In this document: positions 26,001 through 33,706 of the stretch, one piece after another | How positions within the stretch are numbered: the stretch's first letter is position 1 | Layout: each line of letters opens with the position of its first letter | From: JAEUHO01 sp046350655 | Lineage (GTDB): Bacteria > Planctomycetota > PLA2 > JAEUHO01 | DNA length: 64,000 nucleotides | NCBI GenBank assembly: GCA_046350655.1 | Contig: JAXMAB010000015.1 | Span: forward strand, 1-64,000 | Direction: 5' to 3' | Notes under the pieces: model-generated | The model's input: the letters and a program-made list of their open reading frames with translations, nothing else | The model's database searches: none | Told to the model about the DNA's origin: nothing | Position numbers and translations under genes: made by a program

Positions 26001-26903
26001 TCAGGCCGTCTTGGGCGAGAGCCCGGCGGTCGGGGTCGGCTCGCCGGCGGTCGCCGACGCGAGGAGGGGCTGCTCGGGGAGCGGCGCGAGGTAGGCGAGG
26101 ATCGACAGGATCTCCTCGCGCAGCTTGCGACGGTCCACGATGCGGTCGATGAAGCCCTTCTCGGCGAGGAACTCGGCCCGCTGGAAGCCCTCGGGCAGCG
26201 TGGTGCGGATCGTGCTCTCGATCACGCGAGGCCCGGCGAACCCGATGAGCGCGCCCGGCTCGGCCAGCGTGAGGTCGCCCTGGGCCGCGAACGACGCGCT
26301 GACGCCGCCGGTGCAGGGGTCGGCGAGCACGCTGATGTAGGGGATCTTCGCGGGCCGCAGCCGCGCGATCGCGGCGCTCGTCTTGGCCATCTGCATGAGC
26401 GACAGCGGGCCTTCGTGCATGCGGGCGCCGCCCGACGACGAGACGACGATGAGCGGCACGCGGTCCTTGAGCGCGGCCTCGGCGGCGAGCGCGACGCGCT
26501 CCCCCACGACGACGCCCATGGACCCGCCGAGGAACGAGAAGTCGAGGACGGCGAGCACGACGGGCCGGCCGCCCATGGTGCCGCGGCCCGCGAGCGCGGC
26601 CTCGCCGTTCTGGCCCTTGGCGCGGGTGCGCTTCAGTTTCTGCTCGTAGGCCTCGGTCCCGTCGTTGAAGCGGAGCACGTCGACCGGGACGATGTCGTCG
26701 CCGATGGGCTGGAACGTGCCGGCGTCGAGGAGCAGGTCCACCCGGCGGCGCGCCTCGAGGCGCATGTGGTGGCTGCACTCCGGGCAGACGTTCACGTTCT
26801 CCTGGATGGTCTTGCTGAAGGCCATCTTCCCGCAGGCGGCGTTGGTGCACTTCGTCCAGAGGCCGGCGGGGATCTCGCGCTTCTTGCGGAACGACCAGGC
26901 CAT
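26001..26903 (-). CDS. accD: Acetyl-CoA carboxylase carboxyltransferase subunit beta
   Basis: 300 residues from ATG 26903. AccD pairs with AccA to transfer the carboxyl group from biotin to acetyl-CoA, the first step of fatty-acid synthesis. The core is typical: GRGTMGGRPVVLAVLDFSFLGGSMG, SSSGGARMHEG, LADPCTGGVSASFA and AEPGALIGFAGPRVIE. The N-terminal zinc ribbon is slightly unusual, with CTNAAC (C-x4-C) in place of the first C-x2-C; the second pair CPEC is normal. The dispersed motif (26225-26235) coincides with the family-conserved GPRV, encoded GGG CCT CGC GTG. accA is not in this window. GDPD follows in the same operon. Confidence 0.93.
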   Translation of the reverse strand: MAWSFRKKREIPAGLWTKCTNAACGKMAFSKTIQENVNVCPECSHHMRLEARRRVDLLLDAGTFQPIGDDIVPVDVLRFNDGTEAYEQKLKRTRAKGQNGEAALAGRGTMGGRPVVLAVLDFSFLGGSMGVVVGERVALAAEAALKDRVPLIVVSSSGGARMHEGPLSLMQMAKTSAAIARLRPAKIPYISVLADPCTGGVSASFAAQGDLTLAEPGALIGFAGPRVIESTIRTTLPEGFQRAEFLAEKGFIDRIVDRRKLREEILSILAYLAPLPEQPLLASATAGEPTPTAGLSPKTA

Positions 26904-26936
26904 ACGGACGGGCTCCCGGGGGGATCGAGCCCCGCC

Positions 26937-26942
26937 ACGATA
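26937..26942 (-). promoter_or_regulatory. Putative -10 element of accD
   Basis: Minus-strand CGGTATCGTGG, the same GGTATCRT word found before tatA and sua5, lies 33 nt before the accD ATG, leaving room for a GGGAGCC ribosome site. No clear -35. Confidence 0.35.
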
Positions 26943-27287
26943 CCGGGCGGCGAGCGGGGGGCCCAAGAGGCTATCGGTCTGTCGGCGACCTCGTCGCGCA
27001 GGGAGCTTGGGGGCCAACCCCGGAGCCCGGATCGGCGCCTAGCGCGGGGCCCTGCTCGACACCGTCGGGTGCGGGACGTTCCCGTCGAGCCGGTCTCGCG
27101 GCCTGCCACGCCGAACGGGGCCAGTGTCAGGGAGTGCGTGGGCCACGTGTTCGAACTCGTCGGACCCTGACCCCCAACGCACGACGACGCGGGATTTACG
27201 GACGCGCCGGCGACCGACCGGCGGCGCTTCGTGACCGTGCTACAGTCCCCCCGGGTCGATCTTCAAACCGCCGCCCCGTGCGGGCCC
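26943..27287. other. Intergenic stretch with lower G+C
   Basis: About 345 nt upstream of accD with no convincing gene. G+C is visibly lower than in the flanks. A 7-bp inverted repeat, GTCAGGG (27126-27132) with CCCTGAC (27165-27171), encloses GTTCGAAC, but no tRNA cloverleaf fits. TACAGT at 27241-27246 could be a -10 for the small ORF that follows. Confidence 0.4.
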
Positions 27288-27425
27288 ATGATGTCAACTC
27301 GGATGGCGAGGCGTTCGATGATCCTGGCCTTGGTTGAGGCGGTGTTCGGGATCGTCCTCGCACTCGCCGCCTTCGTTTGCCTGGCTACCTTCGCGATCGT
27401 CATGCGGAAGAACCGTCCCCGTTAG
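27288..27425 (+). CDS. Small single-span membrane protein (tentative)
   Basis: 45 codons from ATG 27288 to a TAG, encoding a basic N-terminus (MARRS), one long hydrophobic helix (ALVEAVFGIVLALAAFVCLA) and a basic end (MRKNRPR). Codon use (GTT, TTG, CGT, GCT, TCA) and the TAG stop differ from neighbours. No ribosome site is seen. Its 3' end overlaps the 3' end of the opposing membrane gene by 26 nt. Confidence 0.4.
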   Translation: MMSTRMARRSMILALVEAVFGIVLALAAFVCLATFAIVMRKNRPR

Positions 27426-27729
27426 GACGCCGCAGTGAGACACCGTCGCCAAATGGTGCCCTCCGGCGACGCCGGGCGGCGAGCCAGGCGGGCAGGACCA
27501 GGATCGCGAGCAGCATCCCCGCGAGGTCCGCGAGGACCGCGCCGACGACGAACCCGTCCGGGTCCACGTCGTCGCCGTGGATCAGGCCGACGACGATCGC
27601 GTAGACGAGCATGGCGACGAAGCCCGCGCCGATCGCGACGACGTAGAGCCAGCACCCGCGGGCGAGGATCGCACCGCCGGACCGGCGCCGCGGCGGCGCG
27701 GGCGGACGGGGCTCGCCCGTCGCGGTCAC
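27400..27729 (-). CDS. Small two-span membrane protein
   Basis: 109 residues from GTG 27729, whose first bases overlap the rpe stop (GTGA). Two hydrophobic segments are separated by an acidic loop (GDDVDPDG): WLYVVAIGAGFVAMLVYAIVV and VVGAVLADLAGMLLAILVL. An Arg-rich tail follows (AARRRRRAP). The family is not recognised. Translation is probably coupled to rpe. Confidence 0.6.
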   Translation of the reverse strand: MTATGEPRPPAPPRRRSGGAILARGCWLYVVAIGAGFVAMLVYAIVVGLIHGDDVDPDGFVVGAVLADLAGMLLAILVLPAWLAARRRRRAPFGDGVSLRRPNGDGSSA

Positions 27730-28397
27730 GCCGCGCCGCGGAGCCGTCGGATCGCGGCGGCGCGGTCGGGAGCGTTGAACACGGCGTTGCCGGCGACGAG
27801 CACGCGGGCGCCGGCCTCGACCGCGAGCGGCGCGGTCTTCTCGTTGATGCCGCCGTCGATCTCGAGCAGGCCCGGGAACCCGCGGTCGCGGAGCGCGCGC
27901 ACCTTGTCGAGGACGGACGGGATGAACGACTGGCCGCCGAAGCCCGGGAACACCGACATGACGAGCACGAAGTCGACCAGCGGGAGGTAGGGGTCGAGGC
28001 GGGCGACGTCGGTGTCGGGGTTGAGGACGATGCCGGGCTTCTTGCCCTTCTGGCGGACGATCTCGAGGGCGCGGCGCACGTCGTCGGCGACCTCGACGTG
28101 GACGCTGACCCAGTCGGCGCCGGCGTCGCAGAACGCGCCGACGTACTTCGTGGGCTCGCTGATCATGAGGTGGCAGTCGAGCACGGCCTTCGTGCTGCCG
28201 CGGATGGACTTCACGAGGGGCGGGCCGAACGTGATGTTCGGGACGAAGTGGCCGTCCATGACGTCGAGGTGGAGGAGGTCGGCGCCGCCGTCCACGACGG
28301 TCTGGATGTCCCGGGCGAGGTCCGCGAAGTTGGCGGACAGGATGGACGGGGCGATCTGGACGGCGGTGGCGGACATGGCGGGGGCGCTCGTCGTCAT
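27726..28397 (-). CDS. rpe: Ribulose-phosphate 3-epimerase
   Basis: 223 residues from ATG 28397 (ATG 28376 is also possible). Interconverts ribulose-5-phosphate and xylulose-5-phosphate in the pentose phosphate pathway. The TIM-barrel signatures are intact: IAPSILSANFADLA, DLLHLDVMDGHFVPNITFGP with the catalytic Asp and metal His, LDCHLMI, VMSVFPGFGGQSFI and IDGGIN. The rpe/gap neighbourhood with rpiB 17 kb away gives several central-carbon genes in the window. Confidence 0.95.
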   Translation of the reverse strand: MTTSAPAMSATAVQIAPSILSANFADLARDIQTVVDGGADLLHLDVMDGHFVPNITFGPPLVKSIRGSTKAVLDCHLMISEPTKYVGAFCDAGADWVSVHVEVADDVRRALEIVRQKGKKPGIVLNPDTDVARLDPYLPLVDFVLVMSVFPGFGGQSFIPSVLDKVRALRDRGFPGLLEIDGGINEKTAPLAVEAGARVLVAGNAVFNAPDRAAAIRRLRGAA

Positions 28398-28893
28398 GGC
28401 GTTCCGGGGGCTTCCTCGGGGTCCGTCAGCCTATCGCCGCCCACCCCCACCGGAGCCGCTTCCCGGTTCCCTCCCCCCGCGCCCCCCACCCTCCCCGGTC
28501 CGCCGTCCGCGTCCCCCCTCCCGCTCCCGCACGTCTCGCTCCAGCCTCGCGCATCGTTCTCGCCTCCGCTCGCGCGAGCCCCGCGCCCGCCTCGCGCCGC
28601 CGTACCGCCTTCGCTCCCGGGAGCCCCGTCCCCGCTTCGGGCCCCGTCGCAAGGGGGTCGAGCCTGTCCACGACCGCGGGGGCGGGAGCTCGCGCAAGGC
28701 GAGATCCCGTTCCCCTCGGAGAGACAGGTCTCCGATGCTCGGCGACGCCGCCACCGCGGGGCGCTCGCCGCGGGCGGCGAGGGCCGCGTATCTCCTCGCA
28801 TACGCAACCGAGCCGCCCGCGCCGCACGAGCCCCGCCCCCGCGGTCGTACCCGCCCGACGTCACCCCGCTACGCCGCCCCTAGCACGCGGCCC
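28398..28893. other. 496-nt gap between gap and rpe, no gene seen
   Basis: C-rich on the plus strand, with long pyrimidine runs near 28460-28530. Open frames here are low-complexity Arg/Pro/Gly peptides without homology or ribosome sites. GGCGATAGGCTG on the minus strand (about 28429-28440) could be a -10 for rpe. It contains an imperfect 45-bp duplication. Confidence 0.5.
28561..28650. repeat. Imperfect 45-bp tandem duplication
   Basis: Unit 28561-28605 (starting CGCCTCCGCTCGCGCGAG) and unit 28606-28650 (starting CGCCTTCGCTCCCGGGAG) match at about 34-36 of the first 41 positions. Noncoding. Confidence 0.5.
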
Positions 28894-29892
28894 CTACCCG
28901 ATCGCCGCCATCTTCCCAAGCAGCTCGACGCAGCGGTTGGAGTAGCCCCATTCGTTGTCATACCAGGCAAGGACCTTGACGAGGTTGCCGAGCACCTGCG
29001 TCGAAAGCGCATCCACCACGCACGAGGACGGGTCGCCGATCACGTCGGACGAAACGATCGGATCCTCGGTGTACTTCATCAGCCCCTTCAGCGGCCCGGA
29101 CGCCGCGGCCTTGAGCGCCGCGTTGATCTCGGCGGCGGTCGCGGGCTTCACGAGGATCGCGGTCAGGTCGACGATCGAGCCGTCCTGCACCGGCACGCGC
29201 AGGGACATGCCGTCGAGTTTGCCCTTCAGCGCGGGGATCACCTTCCCCACCGCCTTCGCGGCCCCCGTCGTCGACGGGATGATGTTCATGCAGGCGCGCG
29301 CGCGACGCAGGTCCTTGTGGGGCAGGTCGAGGATGCGCTGGTCGTTCGTGTAGGCGTGCACGGTGTTCATGAACCCGCGCTCGATGCCGAACGTCTCGTG
29401 CAGCACCTTCGCGACCGGCGCGAGGCAGTTCGTCGTGCACGAGGCGTTCGAGACGATCTTGTGCTCGGGCTTGAGCGTCGCGTCGTTCACGCCCAGGACG
29501 ATCATCGCGTCCACCTCGTCCTTGCTCGGCGCGGTCAGCAGCACCTTCTTCGCGCCGGCGGCGAGGTGCAGGCCGCACTGCTCCTTCGACGTGAAGACGC
29601 CCGTGCCCTCGACCACCAGGTCGACGCCCAGCGCCTTCCACGGCAGCTTCGCCGGGTCCTTCTCGCACAGCACCGCGATGCGCTGCCCGTTGACGACCAT
29701 CTCCTTGCCGTCGAGCCGCACCTCGCCGTCGAACGGCCCGTGCGTGCTGTCGTACTTGAGGAGGTGCGCGTTCACGTCGGCCGCGCCGACGTCGTTCACG
29801 GCGACGACCTTGAACGCCGGGTTCTTCGCGAGGATGCGGAACACGAGGCGGCCGATGCGCCCGAACCCGTTGATGCCGACGGTCGTTGCCAT
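28894..29892 (-). CDS. gap: Glyceraldehyde-3-phosphate dehydrogenase
   Basis: 332 residues from ATG 29892 with GGGAG upstream. Oxidises glyceraldehyde-3-phosphate with phosphate and NAD(P)+ in glycolysis. The Rossmann start VGINGFGRIGRLVFR, the catalytic Cys152 in SNASCTTNCLAP, the His in NTVHAYTNDQ and the C-terminal AWYDNEWGYSNR are canonical. Length is normal. Divergent from tilS. It precedes rpe on the same strand but is separated by about 500 nt. Confidence 0.96.
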   Translation of the reverse strand: MATTVGINGFGRIGRLVFRILAKNPAFKVVAVNDVGAADVNAHLLKYDSTHGPFDGEVRLDGKEMVVNGQRIAVLCEKDPAKLPWKALGVDLVVEGTGVFTSKEQCGLHLAAGAKKVLLTAPSKDEVDAMIVLGVNDATLKPEHKIVSNASCTTNCLAPVAKVLHETFGIERGFMNTVHAYTNDQRILDLPHKDLRRARACMNIIPSTTGAAKAVGKVIPALKGKLDGMSLRVPVQDGSIVDLTAILVKPATAAEINAALKAAASGPLKGLMKYTEDPIVSSDVIGDPSSCVVDALSTQVLGNLVKVLAWYDNEWGYSNRCVELLGKMAAIG

Positions 29893-30029
29893 GGGTGGCT
29901 CCCTGGGAGATGGCCCCCCGTTGTGCCGCCGCCCCGAGGGAAACGCCAGCCCCGGCGTCACCGCCGCGGGCGGCCGCGCCCCCCGAGGAATCGTGGATCC
30001 CGGCCGCGGGCGGGCCCTACGCTCACGCC

Positions 30030-31544
30030 ATGGACGATGCCGAGGTCCTCGAGGCGGAGGTCGCGCGCGCCGCGGGCGCGACGGGCCTGCGCCCGGGCGA
30101 CCGCGTGCTCGCGGCGGTCTCCGGCGGCGCCGACTCGGTGGCGCTCGCGGCGCTGCTCGTCGCCGCCCGCGCCCACGGCTTGCCGCTCGAGGTCGTCGTC
30201 GGCCACGTGGACCACGGTTGGCGCGGGCCCGCCGAGGCGGCCGCGGACCGCGCCGTCGTCGAGGCCCTCGCGCGCGCGTGCGCGACGCCGACCGCCTTCG
30301 CCGGCCCGCCCGACGTCGTGCGGCGGACGGAGGACGCCGCGCGGCGGTTCCGGTACGCGGCCCTCGAGCGGATGGCACGCGAGGCCCGGTGCGTCGCGGT
30401 GGCGACGGGCCACCACCGCCGCGACCAGGCGGAGACGTTCCTCCTGCGGCTGCGGCGCGGCAGCGGGCCCGCGGGCCTCGCCGGCATCCCGGCCCGCCGC
30501 CCGCTCGGCACGGCCGGGCTCGTCGTCGTGCGGCCGCTGCTCGACGTGGACCCGGCGCGCCTGCGCGCCTACCTCGCCGCGCGGGGCCTCGTGTTCCACG
30601 AGGACGTGACGAACGCCGCGTACGACCGCGACCGCACGCGGCTCCGCGCGCGGCTCGTCGCGGCGGAGGCGCGCGACCACGCGCTCGCGCGCGACCTCGC
30701 GGCGGCGGCCGCGCGGTGCCGCGCGCGGCTCGAACGGCACGAGGCCGCCGTCGCGCGCACGCTCCGCGCGTCGCTGCGCGCGCACCCGTGGGCGGGCGCG
30801 GTCGAGGTGGCGCTCGCCGACGCGCGTCGCCTCGCGCCGGGCGACGGCGCGGGGTTCCTGCGCGTGCTCGGGCGCGCGATCGCCGCGGACGCCGCGGGCC
30901 CGTGGTTCGAGCGGGTGCACGCCGACCTCGTGATGCGCGCGAGCGCGGGCGACGATCGCGAGGCCGCCGTGGACCTCCCCCACGGCCGCTCGGTGCGGCG
31001 GCTCGGGGCGCGCGTGCTGCTCGTGGACCGCGAGGCCCCGCCCTGGGCGCCCGTCGCGCTCGAGGGCGAAGGGACGGCGCGGGGCGCGTGGTCGATCGCG
31101 CGCGCGGACGCCGACGCGGCGGGCTTCGACCTCGACGCGTTCGCGGCCGCGGCCGGACGACGCGGACCGGGCCTTCCCGGCGCGGAGGTCGGCGGCGCGC
31201 CCGACGGTCGGGACGGCGGCGTCGCCGTGGCCGTGGTGGACGCGGCGGCGGCCGGGCCTCGCGTCACCTGTCGTCCGACCGCGCCCGACGACGTCCTCGT
31301 CCCGCTCGGACGGGCCCGCGAGGTGTCGGTCGCGGCGTTCCTCGGCAAACAGGGGCTGCCCGCCGCGCTGCGGCGGGGGCACCCCGTGGTCGTGGGCGCC
31401 GACGGCGCGGTGTTGTGGGTCGTCGGGCGGCGCGTCGATGCGCGCGCCGCGGTGACGCCGCGGTCGACGCGCGTGGCGACGCTGCGGGTGGCCTGGGCGG
31501 GCGGCGTCGCCCCGCACCCCGCGCCGCGCGAGGGCGCGCGCTGA
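30030..31544 (+). CDS. tilS: tRNA(Ile)-lysidine synthase
   Basis: 504 residues from ATG 30030. TilS attaches lysine to the wobble cytidine of the AUA-reading tRNA-Ile. The PP-loop SGGADS is at residues 31-36, with GHVDHGWRG, the TGHHRRDQAETFLLRLRRG core and RPLLDVDPARLRAYL of the N-terminal domain. A C-terminal TilS-C-like domain ends the protein (FLGKQGLPAALRRGHPVV). Two dispersed-motif copies lie inside, at 30378-30388 (REAR) and 31253-31263 (AGPRV, Pro as CCT). Confidence 0.92.
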   Translation: MDDAEVLEAEVARAAGATGLRPGDRVLAAVSGGADSVALAALLVAARAHGLPLEVVVGHVDHGWRGPAEAAADRAVVEALARACATPTAFAGPPDVVRRTEDAARRFRYAALERMAREARCVAVATGHHRRDQAETFLLRLRRGSGPAGLAGIPARRPLGTAGLVVVRPLLDVDPARLRAYLAARGLVFHEDVTNAAYDRDRTRLRARLVAAEARDHALARDLAAAAARCRARLERHEAAVARTLRASLRAHPWAGAVEVALADARRLAPGDGAGFLRVLGRAIAADAAGPWFERVHADLVMRASAGDDREAAVDLPHGRSVRRLGARVLLVDREAPPWAPVALEGEGTARGAWSIARADADAAGFDLDAFAAAAGRRGPGLPGAEVGGAPDGRDGGVAVAVVDAAAAGPRVTCRPTAPDDVLVPLGRAREVSVAAFLGKQGLPAALRRGHPVVVGADGAVLWVVGRRVDARAAVTPRSTRVATLRVAWAGGVAPHPAPREGAR

Positions 31545-31650
31545 CCGGACGGCAACGGGCGCGCCCGCGCGAGAACGCAGCCGCGCGGCGCCGCTCGCGA
31601 CGACCGGCGGCCGACCGTCGCACGCGCCGTGCGAGGGACCGCGGGCGGAC

Positions 31651-31684
31651 GTCAGGCCGGCGCCAAACCGGCGTCAGGCCGGCG
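31651..31684. repeat. Direct 12-bp repeat at a convergent gene end
   Basis: GTCAGGCCGGCG occurs at 31651-31662 and 31673-31684, with CCGGCGCCAAACCGGCG across the gap. It sits immediately beyond the tatA stop and between tilS and tatA, and might fold as a weak terminator. Confidence 0.35.
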
Positions 31685-31939
31685 TCAGACCGAGGTCTCG
31701 TCGATGGACGACTTCTTCGGCGTCGGGGGCTGCTCGTCGCGCGAGCTCGCGGACCCGTCGTCGAGCGGCTTCGTCGCGTTCGGGCCGTCGTTGAGGCCCT
31801 TCTTGAACTCGTTGATGCCCTGGCCGAGGTTGCGGGCCACGCCGGGCAGCCGGCGGCCGAAGAGGAGCAGGCCGAGGATCAGGATCACCGCCCAGCCGAG
31901 GGGGCTGTTGACGAAGGCGAGGGAGAGGGCCGCGGTCAT
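31685..31939 (-). CDS. tatA: Sec-independent translocase TatA/TatE
   Basis: 84 residues from ATG 31939. A short N-terminal hydrophobic helix (GWAVILILGLLLFG) with the conserved FG hinge leads into the amphipathic helix RRLPGVARNLGQGINEFKKGL and a charged tail. TatA oligomers open the twin-arginine pathway for folded proteins. It stands alone here; tatC and tatB are not in the window. Convergent with tilS. Confidence 0.92.
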   Translation of the reverse strand: MTAALSLAFVNSPLGWAVILILGLLLFGRRLPGVARNLGQGINEFKKGLNDGPNATKPLDDGSASSRDEQPPTPKKSSIDETSV

Positions 31940-31948
31940 AGTGTTCCC

Positions 31949-31954
31949 ATGATA
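31949..31954 (-). promoter_or_regulatory. Putative -10 element of tatA, near-leaderless
   Basis: Minus-strand GGGTATCATGG puts TATCAT 9 nt before the tatA ATG, too close for a normal ribosome site, and none is seen. Confidence 0.4.
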
Positions 31955-32111
31955 CCCCTCGGCGTCCCGGGGGGTGCGGTTTCGTCCTCCCCCGGGCCCG
32001 CCGCCGGGCGTCGCCGCCCCGCGCGGCCGGGGGAACGGCCGCCGGAAACGAACGCGGGGGGCCGGCCGGTGGCCGACCCCCCGCGGGGGAACGCTGCGCG
32101 CGACCCGTCGC

Positions 32112-33413
32112 TCACTTCGGCGAAGCGAGCAGGATCAGGCCGTTGGCGTACGCCGCGATGACCTCGCCGTCCCGGCCGTTCGTCGGCAGGAAGTCGAAGC
32201 GCGAGAAGTCGGCGGTGGCGACGACCGGGAGGCCCTTGCCCTTCCGGACCTGCGCCTGCTTGTTCTCGGTCAGCGTCACGACCCAGTCGCGCTCCATCAC
32301 GAGCGGGCGGAGGCCGTTCGGGTCCTTGAAGACCTCGGCGCCGGTGTCGGCGTCGAAGGCGTGGAGGCCGATCGCGTTCTTCGCGAACACGTAGCCCTCG
32401 AAGGACTCGACGCGGGCCATCGGGCTGCCTTCGCCGCCGGTCGGGACGTTCTTCGTGACGGTGCGGCCGACGACCCACGGGGTCTTGCGGGCCGGGGCGT
32501 CGAGGCCCTTGAGCCAGCGCGTCTCGCCGCTGCCGATGTCGATGCAGCGCAGCAGGTTGTCCTCGGAGCCGATGAAGGCCCACTCGCGCGCCATGGCCGG
32601 CGCGGCGGTGTTGACGCCGAGCGTGTCCACGGTCCAGTTGATCTTCACCGGCACGCCCGACTGGTTCGTCGGGAGCGAGGTGATCGTGCGGTTCTCGCCG
32701 ACGACGAGCAGGATCTCGCCCGACGGGTCGACGGTCGGCGTCGCCGAGACGCGCGACATCGTGCGGTAGCCCCAGCCGACCTTGCCGTCGGCGAGGTTGA
32801 TGGCCTCGACGGTCTTGTTGTCGACCGGCGAGCCGAGGCTGCCGACGAACGCCCAGCCGGCGTTCGCGGAGATGCCCGACGACGGCGAGAACGGCAGGCG
32901 GGCCGGCGAGGCGTTGCCCGGGGCGCCCGAACGCTTGCTGAACCACTCGACCCACGCGGCGCCCGACGCGTCGCGCTCGAGGCAGACGTAGTACGTCGGG
33001 CCCTCGGCGATCGGGGCCGACAGCGGCGCCCGCAGCGACGACACCCAGCGCGGCGACAGGTCGCGGCGCGAGAGGCAGTAGATCGTGCCCTGCGTGTCGA
33101 CGGCGAGCACGTCGTCGGCCATCGCGTAGACCTGCGCGAGGGCGAACCCGGCGCGGCCGCTGGCGCGGGCGAGGTCGTGCTTGAACACGTCCGGCGACCA
33201 CGGGAGGTTCTCGAGGAGGACCTCGCCCGCGTCGACGTTCGACGCGCCGTCGCCGCCGGAGCCGCTGACCCACGTGCGGTCGGCGTCGACGCGGACGGCA
33301 TCGCCACCGCGGGTGCCGGAGCAACCCGCGACCATCAGGGCGACCGCGGGGACGGCGAGCGCGCCGCGGAGGGTTCGGGTCCAGGTGCGCGTCGGGAGCG
33401 AGAACCGCATCAT
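32112..33413 (-). CDS. PQQ-type beta-propeller lipoprotein
   Basis: 433 residues from ATG 33413 (a second ATG follows directly). The lipobox LMVAGC gives a lipidated cysteine after a signal peptide. The body has repeated propeller blades: VLAVDTQGTIYCLSRRDLSPRW, VEAINLADGKVGWGYR, LRCIDIGSGETRWLKG and LHAFDADTGAEVFKD. This resembles PQQ-dependent enzyme repeats and BamB, but no cofactor residues are evident, so a structural or assembly role at the outer membrane is more likely. It stands alone behind a consensus promoter. Confidence 0.8.
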   Translation of the reverse strand: MMRFSLPTRTWTRTLRGALAVPAVALMVAGCSGTRGGDAVRVDADRTWVSGSGGDGASNVDAGEVLLENLPWSPDVFKHDLARASGRAGFALAQVYAMADDVLAVDTQGTIYCLSRRDLSPRWVSSLRAPLSAPIAEGPTYYVCLERDASGAAWVEWFSKRSGAPGNASPARLPFSPSSGISANAGWAFVGSLGSPVDNKTVEAINLADGKVGWGYRTMSRVSATPTVDPSGEILLVVGENRTITSLPTNQSGVPVKINWTVDTLGVNTAAPAMAREWAFIGSEDNLLRCIDIGSGETRWLKGLDAPARKTPWVVGRTVTKNVPTGGEGSPMARVESFEGYVFAKNAIGLHAFDADTGAEVFKDPNGLRPLVMERDWVVTLTENKQAQVRKGKGLPVVATADFSRFDFLPTNGRDGEVIAAYANGLILLASPK

Positions 33414-33534
33414 CGATGACCTCGCGAGGGAACGCACCGGCCCGCGGGGCGGGCGGAGGATGCGCCGGGGGAACGTTCCACCGGGGCACGGCCCCCCTGC
33501 CCGGGAGCGCACGGCACCGATCGGAACCGGGGCG

Positions 33535-33563
33535 TTTATAGGAACCGCGCTCCGGAGTGTCAA
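33535..33563 (-). promoter_or_regulatory. Consensus sigma-70 promoter for the propeller lipoprotein
   Basis: On the minus strand TTGACA (33563-33558), a 17-nt spacer and TATAAA (33540-33535) form a near-perfect housekeeping promoter, striking in DNA this GC-rich. Transcription would start near 33528, giving a leader of about 115 nt before ATG 33413. Confidence 0.8.
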
Positions 33564-33619
33564 GGATGCGGGTTCGATGGCCGGTCGCAGGAACTCGCGG
33601 TCGGGACAGGACTTCGGTA

Positions 33620-33630
33620 CGCGAGGCCCG
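33620..33630 (+). repeat. Dispersed 11-mer copy upstream of yggS
   Basis: Exact copy within CGGTACGCGAGGCCCGG, lying between the lipoprotein promoter and the yggS start. Confidence 0.75.
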
Positions 33631-33689
33631 GTGCGGGATCGGGGGGACGCCACCCGGCGGACGCGATTGCGACCGGCGGCGGACGACCG

Positions 33690-33695
33690 TAGGAT
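33690..33695 (+). promoter_or_regulatory. Putative -10 element TAGGAT of yggS
   Basis: CGTAGGATGGACG lies 11 nt before ATG 33707; GGTAGGATGGG occurs likewise before gspG. No ribosome site is evident between it and the ATG. Confidence 0.35.
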
Positions 33696-33706
33696 GGACG
33701 TTTCCC

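Noticed and set aside
27126..27171. Possible tRNA around GTTCGAAC with a 7-bp outer stem
   Set aside because: The outer arms are only 46 nt apart, and no D, anticodon or T stem pairs.
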